64,000 nt of DNA, from assembly GCA_023715865.1 (NCBI GenBank), contig JAMBOW010000005.1, forward strand, positions 1-64,000. Direction: 5' to 3'. The notes beneath the pieces were generated by a model. That model made no database searches, was not told the origin of the DNA, and worked only from the letters and a program-made list of their open reading frames with translations. Positions 58,256 through 64,000 of the stretch are shown here, one piece after another (position 1 is the stretch's first letter; each line of letters starts with the position of its first letter). This DNA comes from Neobacillus mesonae (GTDB lineage Bacteria; Bacillota; Bacilli; Paenibacillales; Paenibacillaceae). A program made the position numbers and the translations under genes.

Positions 58256-59536
58256 ATGAAGGAAAGAATCAAGACGGTCGTACTCGCTATGTTGATTGCG
58301 GCCAGTCTGATCCAAAGTTATTTTCTCATTTATCGGATTCCGGGCAGCTACTCCATTGTTACCAGCGAATCAAATTATATTAAGACGGAAAATATGGGGC
58401 AGGAGCAGCGCATTGAAAATCTCATCTTTCCAGACCACATGGTTATTCATATGGGAGAAGACCGTCATACCTTGTTTTATCCTGAATCGACGTTCTATCA
58501 ACTCATTTATTCAAGACTTCAAGGCCGTAACTTTGGAGACTTTCAAAGACAGAGCATAAGCTCTGGCAACTGGAATGAGCTAAAGAAGGATAATCCGGGG
58601 ATTGAGCTGTCCTTCGAGGGAGGAGTTCCGGTCACCCTGCTTCAGCGAGTGATGCAGCTTGGCAGCGACCCACTGTTTGAGGCTGAGACGATCAGCAAGC
58701 TTTGGATTTATACGGATAAGGATGACAAGGTACACGCCCTGTTCTTCAGCTCACGCGGCGACGTCGTATATGAGGCAGCGGACGTGGATCTGACCGTGCA
58801 GGATGTACAGCAGCATGTTGATTTTGGGACAGGCTGGACGCCTTATAAACTGACAAGTGAAGGATATTATATTCCTCAGGAATCGCTTGAGATGATTCAG
58901 GTTGAGGTGCCGACTGCACAGTACACGGTGGAGCAGATGCAGCGAAGTCTGTTTTTTGACCCAAGCATGACACGCAACATTCAGGAAAAGGACGGGTCGG
59001 AGATCTATACTGACAGTAAGCGAAGCCTTCAGGTGAAGTTCAATCAGCGCTGGATCAGCTATAATGACCCGGCAGCGGTACAGACGAGCGAGGTGGACCG
59101 CACAAAGGATACGCTTGCGGGTGTTGATTTTGTAAATCAGCATGGGGGCTTTAATGGAACATACCGGCTTAATATCGGTTCAGATGAAGAAAGTACCCAG
59201 GTGAATCTGCTCCCTTATTACGAAAGCTACCCAGTGCTCAATCTGCCGGAGTATGGATTTGAGCACATGCATCTTGAGGTACAGAAGGAGCTCGTATCGA
59301 CCTATGAGCGTTCGCTTCTCTATCTTGAAGAAGGCGAGGAGCTGACGAAAGAGATGGTGAACCTGCCTTACGGGGATGAGCTGTCCGATTTAATCAAGGC
59401 CGCAGTAGGAGATGAACGGGTTGTTCGGCTGAATCCAGCTTATCAGCCTGTCGTTTCAGAGAATGGAATGAATCTGTTCCCGGTGTGGGAAGTCACGCTT
59501 AGCAGCGGTCAGGTAAGGGTCATTCAATCTTCTTGA
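58256..59536 (+). CDS. walH: WalK regulator WalH (YycH)
   Basis: A 426-residue protein with one N-terminal membrane helix (about 7-26) and a large extracellular part. It starts at the base after the walK stop. YycH-family features are the LPYYESYPVLN segment and the C-terminal FPVWEVTLSSGQVRVIQ strand. It forms a complex with WalI and WalK in the membrane that tunes kinase activity. Confidence 0.92.
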   Translation: MKERIKTVVLAMLIAASLIQSYFLIYRIPGSYSIVTSESNYIKTENMGQEQRIENLIFPDHMVIHMGEDRHTLFYPESTFYQLIYSRLQGRNFGDFQRQSISSGNWNELKKDNPGIELSFEGGVPVTLLQRVMQLGSDPLFEAETISKLWIYTDKDDKVHALFFSSRGDVVYEAADVDLTVQDVQQHVDFGTGWTPYKLTSEGYYIPQESLEMIQVEVPTAQYTVEQMQRSLFFDPSMTRNIQEKDGSEIYTDSKRSLQVKFNQRWISYNDPAAVQTSEVDRTKDTLAGVDFVNQHGGFNGTYRLNIGSDEESTQVNLLPYYESYPVLNLPEYGFEHMHLEVQKELVSTYERSLLYLEEGEELTKEMVNLPYGDELSDLIKAAVGDERVVRLNPAYQPVVSENGMNLFPVWEVTLSSGQVRVIQSS

Positions 59537-59597
59537 TCCTATCCCTTGTACCCTGGACTTGTGCTGTCAAAGGTCTATAATGAAATGAGGTGAGGAA

Positions 59598-60338
59598 ATG
59601 GATTGGGGCCGGGCTAAAAATGTGTTGATTTATGCTTTTTTGTTATTGAATTTGGTACTGGGTTATCAGCTTTGGGTTGATGCACGGGATTCAGCCGGCT
59701 CAAGCCTGGACTTCACCTCGCTGGGAGAGAGTACCCAGCGGCTTATGGAGGAGAAGGGGATTCAAATTCTCGCTCCAATTCCAAGCGAAACGCCTGCCAT
59801 GCCCAAGCTTACCTATCGCTATGTGAATGGGAGCAAGGCGGCAAAGCCGATTCAGCTTGAAGAGCCGGTTGACAGCAGGCTGATCTTTTCCGAGAAGGAA
59901 ATGGAAGCTGCATTAAAAAATTATATTTCAAACATTGCTGAATATCAGCTTGATCCGCTGGCGAATCCGGATGACGTGAATCGTTTCATCCTGCATCCGC
60001 TGGCCGATCAGCAATGGCCTTTGTTCCATGTGAACCTTGCGCTGTATTATTCAGATCAGAAAATAACGGCTTATGAGCAGTCACCTATTGAAATGTCGAC
60101 ATTTGAAGAAGAACAGCAAGTGCTTCCGGCTTCGAAGGCGCTTGGTACGCTGGTTGAACTATTTTTGCCGGATGAAGCTGTCGTGCAGGATATTCAGCTG
60201 GGCTATTATGGAGAAGAGTTCAACTCGGACAGCCAGGTTGCAGCCCCTGCATGGCGTTTTGTGCTCGAAAGCGGGCAGCAGTACTATGTACAGGGCATTA
60301 GCGGAGAGGTTATCAGCCCGAAGTCAGAAAAACCGTAA
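59598..60338 (+). CDS. walI: WalK regulator WalI (YycI)
   Basis: A 246-residue protein with the YycI start MDWGRAKNVLIYAFLLLNL (a membrane helix at about 7-25) and an extracellular domain. It closes with AWRFVLESGQQYYVQGISGE, which is typical of the family. It is the partner of WalH in the complex with WalK. Confidence 0.92.
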   Translation: MDWGRAKNVLIYAFLLLNLVLGYQLWVDARDSAGSSLDFTSLGESTQRLMEEKGIQILAPIPSETPAMPKLTYRYVNGSKAAKPIQLEEPVDSRLIFSEKEMEAALKNYISNIAEYQLDPLANPDDVNRFILHPLADQQWPLFHVNLALYYSDQKITAYEQSPIEMSTFEEEQQVLPASKALGTLVELFLPDEAVVQDIQLGYYGEEFNSDSQVAAPAWRFVLESGQQYYVQGISGEVISPKSEKP

Positions 60339-60351
60339 GGAGTAATAAGTT

Positions 60352-61158
60352 ATGGGGATCGCTTTTACAGTATTGTCGAGCGGGTCGACAGGGAATGTGA
60401 CTGTCGTTCGTAATGACGATACAGCTTTATTAATAGATGCAGGGCTTAGTGCCAAACGAGTAGACGAGCTTCTGCTGGAACGGGACATGCTTGGTTCTCA
60501 ACTGGACGGAATTTTGGTCACACATGAACATTCCGATCATATTCGAGGACTAGGCGCAGTGGCGCGTAAATATAATTTACCAATCTATGCAAATACGAAG
60601 ACGTGGAATGCGATGCATAAGTCGCTGGGCAAAATTCCGGAGGAGAACGTCAAAATCATGGAGAGCGGGGAAGTACGTGAGTTTCAGTCCTTGCGGGTGG
60701 AATCGTTCGGTATCTCTCATGATGCGGCCGAGCCGGTAGGCTATTCCTTTTATGACGGCAAAGAAAAGCTGAGCGTAGCTACCGATCTCGGTTATATGAG
60801 CGATAAGGTTAGACTCGCTATCTCGGATGCGGATGTGCTCGTACTTGAAGCGAATCACGATATTGATATGCTTCGGATGGGTCGTTATCCGTGGAACACG
60901 AAGCGGCGTATTATGAGCGATTTAGGTCACTTGTCCAATGAAGCGGCGGGAGCGGCGCTCAGCGAGCTGCTGAACGGCCGAACGAAGCGCACGTATCTTG
61001 CACATTTAAGCCGGGACCATAATATGATGGAGCTGGCGAAGTTGACAGTACGCGGAGCCATGGAGGATCGGGGCTGCTTTTATAAGGACAGCGAGTTCCA
61101 GCTCTGCGATACGTATTATGATCGTCCTACACCGTGGGATAAGGTGGGATCTCCATAA
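60352..61158 (+). CDS. walJ: WalJ (YycJ) metallo-beta-lactamase fold nuclease
   Basis: A 268-residue MBL-fold protein with the metal-binding THEHSDH motif (about 58-64), a VLEANHD strand and the LAHLSRDHN motif near the C terminus. In related bacteria it is reported as a 5'-to-3' exonuclease linked to mismatch repair. Its last 32 bases overlap the opposing 68-residue gene. Confidence 0.95.
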   Translation: MGIAFTVLSSGSTGNVTVVRNDDTALLIDAGLSAKRVDELLLERDMLGSQLDGILVTHEHSDHIRGLGAVARKYNLPIYANTKTWNAMHKSLGKIPEENVKIMESGEVREFQSLRVESFGISHDAAEPVGYSFYDGKEKLSVATDLGYMSDKVRLAISDADVLVLEANHDIDMLRMGRYPWNTKRRIMSDLGHLSNEAAGAALSELLNGRTKRTYLAHLSRDHNMMELAKLTVRGAMEDRGCFYKDSEFQLCDTYYDRPTPWDKVGSP

Positions 61159-61333
61159 AGCTGTCGAGCTCGGCAGCTTTTTTCTCCACTTCTTCCCGAG
61201 TGAGGATGTTCTTTTCGACAAGGAGTTCTATGATTGTACTGAGGGCAAGGGTGTTGCGATAATGCTCTTCTTTCAAATCAGCCAGCTTGGCCGCAAGATG
61301 GACCTCTTCCATAGCAGAGTAAACACGATTCAT
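61127..61333 (-). CDS. Uncharacterised 68-residue protein, opposite strand to walJ end
   Basis: A small helical protein of unknown function (start MNRVYSAMEEVHLAAKLADL, then a VEKNILTREEVEKKAAELD helix pair). Its reality is supported by a full AAGGAGGT ribosome site six bases before the ATG. The 3' end overlaps walJ by 32 bases, so the two messages are complementary there. It separates walJ from htrA, which are adjacent in B. subtilis. Confidence 0.75.
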   Translation of the reverse strand: MNRVYSAMEEVHLAAKLADLKEEHYRNTLALSTIIELLVEKNILTREEVEKKAAELDSFMEIPPYPTV

Positions 61334-61738
61334 ACGTGGACCTCCTTCTATTAACCTCTGTATTTAGGCTTGTATTCTATTGTAGTCAGGAGAGACGCAA
61401 ATCATTCCTGTTTTTTCCTGTGTAATGAAAATAAGAGGCGTGGTATGCTAAAAAGGCTGTTTCAACGCACATTTGCTAGAATAATATGTATTTATGAATC
61501 TATGAAAAAGCTGCTTGATTCAGCATTTTTATGGTGATAAAAGGGTATAGGGTTTAGGAAAAGTGAAATAGTATGAAACTTTCTGTCATGAAATGTGTTT
61601 AATATAATAAGAGTTTGTTCCTGTTGGATTCTGTCTTTATTCGACATAAATGAGGGATTTTTAATATAAAAGATGAACCAGTATTAAGGCGAGTAGAACA
61701 GGTCTTGATGCGTAGTGATACGAAGGGGAGAGGATCTA
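61334..61738. other. Intergenic region upstream of htrA
   Basis: An AT-rich gap that must contain the promoters of the 68-residue gene (minus) and of htrA (plus). A plausible -10 (TATAAT at 61605-61610) follows TTTCTGTCATGAAATGTG, but no clean -35 or WalR/CssR site could be assigned. Confidence 0.45.
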
Positions 61739-62980
61739 ATGGGTTTGTTTGATGACGAATTTTATTCCACCAAAGTATCGAAACGGACCGGGAAATCTTT
61801 AGGACGCGTGCAGGTCAGCCGAAAAAGATTATGGCCAAAAACAGTAAGAAATTCAGAGTCCTCTTCTCTTTCTGTGCTTCAAGTTGCTGTTATTAGTTCG
61901 ATTATTAGCGCTGTTGTTTCTGTTGGTTTGTTCGCACTTGTGACGCAGCCGGGGAATGTGGAGACCGCGTTTTCCGATACCTCGCTGAGAACAGCACAGG
62001 GCGATCCGTATGAGCGTATTATTGCCGCCGGTGACAAAGTCAGACCTGCCGTTGTCAGCATTGTGAGCCATCGGGACATTGACGGTTCCCGAATTGATGA
62101 TTCTGCGCTCGGCTCCGGTGTGATCTTCAAGATTGAAGGCGACAAAGCCTATATCATGACGAATCACCATGTCGTAGACAGCGGAAACAATCTGGAAGCC
62201 GTCACCGTAGACGGCGTAACCAAAGAGGCAGAGCTGATCGGTAAAGATCGGATCAGTGATGTGGCGGTGCTGTCGATTGACAGCAAAGGTATTAAAGCAG
62301 CTGTTGAAATTGGTGACTCATCGCAGATACGCCGGGGAGAGACGGTGCTTGCGATCGGCAACCCGCTTGGGCTAGGCGGTACCATGACATCTGGTATTGT
62401 CAGCTATACCAACCGGATGATTCCTGTTTCCATTAACCAGGACGGAGTCTACGATTGGGAGCAGAACGTCATCCAGACAGATGCTGCCATTAACGAAGGT
62501 AACAGCGGCGGAGCACTGATCAACATGAAAGGTGAACTGATCGGAATCAATACGATGAAGATCGCCGATATGGGCGTTGAAGGCTTGGGCTTTGCCATTC
62601 CGACTGAAGATGTCATGAGGATTGTAAATGATCTTATGGAGGACGGAAAAGTATCTCGTCCATTCCTGGGCGTATACACTGTTGATTTGTCCAGCACCTA
62701 TGCTCCACTTGATGAGGAGCAGCGTGAAGAGCTTAAGCTTCCTGCTTCTGTGGAGGAAGGGGCCATTGTACTCGAAGCTTCCGGTCCTGCAGAAGAGGCA
62801 GGTTTGAAGATGAACGATGTAATCGTGAAGTTCGACGGTCAGCCGATTGGATCGACGCTGGATTTACGGAAGTTTCTCTATGATAAGAAGAAGATCGGGG
62901 ATAAGATGACGATTTCTTTTTATCGGGATGGGGAACTGAAGGAAGAGAGTGTAAATCTGACGGATAAGCCGGAGGAGTAA
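61739..62980 (+). CDS. htrA: Serine protease HtrA (DegP-like)
   Basis: A 413-residue membrane-anchored protease. The cytoplasmic N terminus (1-45) precedes one membrane helix (about 46-68). The protease domain has the triad H144 (TNHHVV), D174 (RISDVAV) and S256 (GNSGG). One PDZ domain (about 300-405) follows. It degrades misfolded exported proteins. The locus matches yycK/htrC after walJ in B. subtilis. Start at 61739 with a GGGGAGAGG site. Confidence 0.95.
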   Translation: MGLFDDEFYSTKVSKRTGKSLGRVQVSRKRLWPKTVRNSESSSLSVLQVAVISSIISAVVSVGLFALVTQPGNVETAFSDTSLRTAQGDPYERIIAAGDKVRPAVVSIVSHRDIDGSRIDDSALGSGVIFKIEGDKAYIMTNHHVVDSGNNLEAVTVDGVTKEAELIGKDRISDVAVLSIDSKGIKAAVEIGDSSQIRRGETVLAIGNPLGLGGTMTSGIVSYTNRMIPVSINQDGVYDWEQNVIQTDAAINEGNSGGALINMKGELIGINTMKIADMGVEGLGFAIPTEDVMRIVNDLMEDGKVSRPFLGVYTVDLSSTYAPLDEEQREELKLPASVEEGAIVLEASGPAEEAGLKMNDVIVKFDGQPIGSTLDLRKFLYDKKKIGDKMTISFYRDGELKEESVNLTDKPEE

Positions 62981-63034
62981 GATTTAAGTTTAGCGGAACG
63001 GTGAGTTGAGAAAAGCGAGAAGAATTAGGGGGAT

Positions 63035-63102
63035 GGCTCCTTGTTGCTCCGCTAGCGAATGATCCGTTCGATCGTCGTTGTCCTTAAATGGGTTGAATGT
63101 AT
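63035..63102 (+). repeat. Direct repeat copy 1
   Basis: A ~68-base sequence with the core GCTAGCGAATGATCCGTTCG. It is repeated at 63276-63343 with only a few changes. It lies in a non-coding gap downstream of htrA. Confidence 0.85.
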
Positions 63103-63225
63103 TTTGAGAAGGTACCCATTTCAGGCCAAATACGAACGCTGCGCTTCTCACCGTATCATTTCGCTCTCTTCGCAGGAGAGCCATCAGGTATCTTCTCCTC
63201 TCTCTGTTGGGGGAGGGAGTTATGG

Positions 63226-63256
63226 AAGTCCGACACATGTGATGTCGGACTTTTTG
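63226..63256 (+). terminator. Terminator between the two repeats
   Basis: An AAGTCCGAC/GTCGGACTT stem with an 8-base loop is followed by T residues. It probably ends the htrA transcript or a transcript from the repeat element. Confidence 0.88.
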
Positions 63257-63275
63257 TTTTTTAGTGCGTGGGAAG

Positions 63276-63343
63276 GGCTCTTTGTTGCTGCGCTAGCGAA
63301 TGATCCGTTTGATCGTCGTTGTTCTGAAAGGTATGAATATACT
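63276..63343 (+). repeat. Direct repeat copy 2
   Basis: The second copy of the element, 241 bases downstream of copy 1, with the core GCTAGCGAATGATCCGTTTG. The 62981-63578 gap otherwise has no gene that I can support. Confidence 0.85.
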
Positions 63344-63578
63344 TCAAACAGGTTTTTGTATGGTATGTGGTACCAACGGGGAAAGATAGAAGTGGTGGGG
63401 TAAAATATAATCAGATCTCAGTGAGGCTTACGGTTAAATATGGGTTTAACAAGGATTAAGGGTTTATTTTCTAGGGCAGGTATGGTAGAACAGGAGGAGG
63501 GGCTTACCTTCATGCATGGTATGAAAACAACGTAAACCCCGGAAATGAATGGCCCAAGACAGAAAGGATGCTTAATGA

Positions 63579-63746
63579 ATGTACACCGTATGTAAAGAGC
63601 ATGTGGAGCACGCAATTGAACTGTTCGTCAATGAATTCGAGGATGCACCGGATATCGTTGATCTGAAGGAGACCGAATTCTCAGATTGGGACCCACCGGT
63701 TAAATGCTCCGAATGCAATAACAATGCGGAATTTTTGGTCGTGTAA
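63579..63746 (+). CDS. CxxH/CxxC mini-protein
   Basis: A 55-residue protein starting MYTVCKEHVEHAI and ending KCSECNNNAEFLVV, with a CxxH pair at residues 5-8 and a CxxC pair at about 44-47. Together they can hold one zinc ion. This is the small Bacillales family called CxxH/CxxC protein, often located next to the htrA/rlmH region. It was too short for the open-frame cut-off. An AAAGGATG ribosome site lies eight bases before the ATG. Confidence 0.9.
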   Translation: MYTVCKEHVEHAIELFVNEFEDAPDIVDLKETEFSDWDPPVKCSECNNNAEFLVV

Positions 63747-63778
63747 ATCAAGTTAATTGATTGATATAGGGATGGGAG

Positions 63779-63803
63779 AAGAGCGTATTCTGCGCTCTTT
63801 TTG
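63779..63803 (+). terminator. Terminator after the CxxH/CxxC gene
   Basis: An AAGAGCG/CGCTCTT stem with a small loop is followed by TTTTGTG. Confidence 0.85.
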
Positions 63804-63808
63804 TGTTT

Positions 63809-64000
63809 TTAAGGAGAGCCTTTGATCGGGATTTCTATCTCGAGCTCGGAAATATACTTTACTTGGATTTCTCCATTTTCATCGTATACGAAAGCTCCCT
63901 TTTCTGTTTCACTATAGATGTATTTGAACGGCTTAATAAGGATGCTCTCAGGCAGCACTGTAAAAGGGTGATATCTCGTGTCAGAAATAGATGTATTCCC
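63809..64000 (-). CDS. C-terminal fragment of an unidentified protein (partial)
   Basis: A frame open to the window edge encodes 63 residues and a stop. It starts (mid-protein) GNTSISDTRYHPFTVLPESI and ends EIEIPIKGSP. It contains mixed hydrophobic strands (IKPFKYIYS, EIQVKYISELEIEI) and no recognisable motif. The rest of the gene lies beyond 64000. It converges on the CxxH/CxxC gene. Confidence 0.65.
   Translation of the reverse strand, partial: GNTSISDTRYHPFTVLPESILIKPFKYIYSETEKGAFVYDENGEIQVKYISELEIEIPIKGSP

Noticed and set aside
63059..63403. 114-codon open frame across the repeats near 63 kb
   Set aside because: It spans both direct repeats and the terminator; the translated sequence has no pattern and there is no ribosome site.
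63418..63615. 65-codon minus-strand frame opposite the CxxH/CxxC gene
   Set aside because: It overlaps the start of the well-supported mini-protein and has no ribosome site.

Overview
This window is the replication-origin region of a low-GC, endospore-forming Gram-positive bacterium, most likely a Paenibacillus. The 16S rRNA 5' end, the gene order (dnaA-dnaN-yaaA-recF-remB-gyrB-gyrA on one arm; rpmH-rnpA-yidC-jag-mnmE-mnmG-rsmG-noc-soj-spo0J on the other) and the spore-related genes (yyaC, YheC/D-type ATP-grasp, yjzC-like) all support this. The genus is my inference; the order and families are read from the sequence. Strands switch at the origin: nearly everything left of about 16.7 kb is on the minus strand and nearly everything to the right is on the plus strand, as expected for two divergent replichores.

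Left arm (1-12152, minus): the 5' end of an rRNA operon with two tandem promoters, an HD-GYP-like protein with an altered HD motif, gyrA, a lone plus-strand ATP-grasp gene, gyrB, remB, recF, yaaA (S4), dnaN and dnaA. The dnaA-dnaN gap carries DnaA boxes next to a DnaA-trio-like TAG/TAA array, so it is the likely unwinding site. The upstream side of dnaA holds a second DnaA-box cluster.

Origin insert (12.7-16.7 kb, minus): a gluconate cassette (gntR-gntP-gntK) with two GntR-type operators sits between dnaA and rpmH, with DnaA boxes on both sides. In Bacillus subtilis these genes are separated only by the origin, so here the origin region appears to be split by a catabolic operon.

Right arm, part 1 (17-34 kb): rpmH, rnpA, yidC, jag, mnmE, mnmG, rsmG, noc, soj, spo0J; one parS site lies inside the rsmG terminator and another inside spo0J. 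Then come a class V aminotransferase, DUF4446, yyaC, DUF3343, an MscS channel, DUF951, tRNA-Ser(CGA), yjzC-like, the rpsF-ssb-rpsR operon and an M15 peptidase.

Right arm, part 2 (34-46 kb): an oligopeptide ABC transporter operon with a long AT-rich leader, a D,D-carboxypeptidase, a DHA2-type MFS exporter with a palindromic operator, an LCP wall-polymer transferase, a CBS-pair protein and a MazG-like protein.

Right arm, part 3 (46-64 kb): yybS-gdpP-rplI-dnaC, purA with PurR boxes, an uncharacterised acidic membrane-anchored protein, an M23/LysM/G5 wall hydrolase, the complete walR-walK-walH-walI-walJ-htrA locus, a CxxH/CxxC mini-protein and the C-terminal end of an unidentified minus-strand gene. 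This is mainly core chromosome: replication, segregation, tRNA modification, ribosome and cell-wall homeostasis. I see no insertion sequence, prophage or CRISPR array, and no new multi-gene defence system. The most unusual points are the gluconate cassette within the origin, the parS site that doubles as a terminator, the degenerate HD-GYP protein, the acidic GyrA tail, possible calcium loops in two wall enzymes and a duplicated element near 63 kb.
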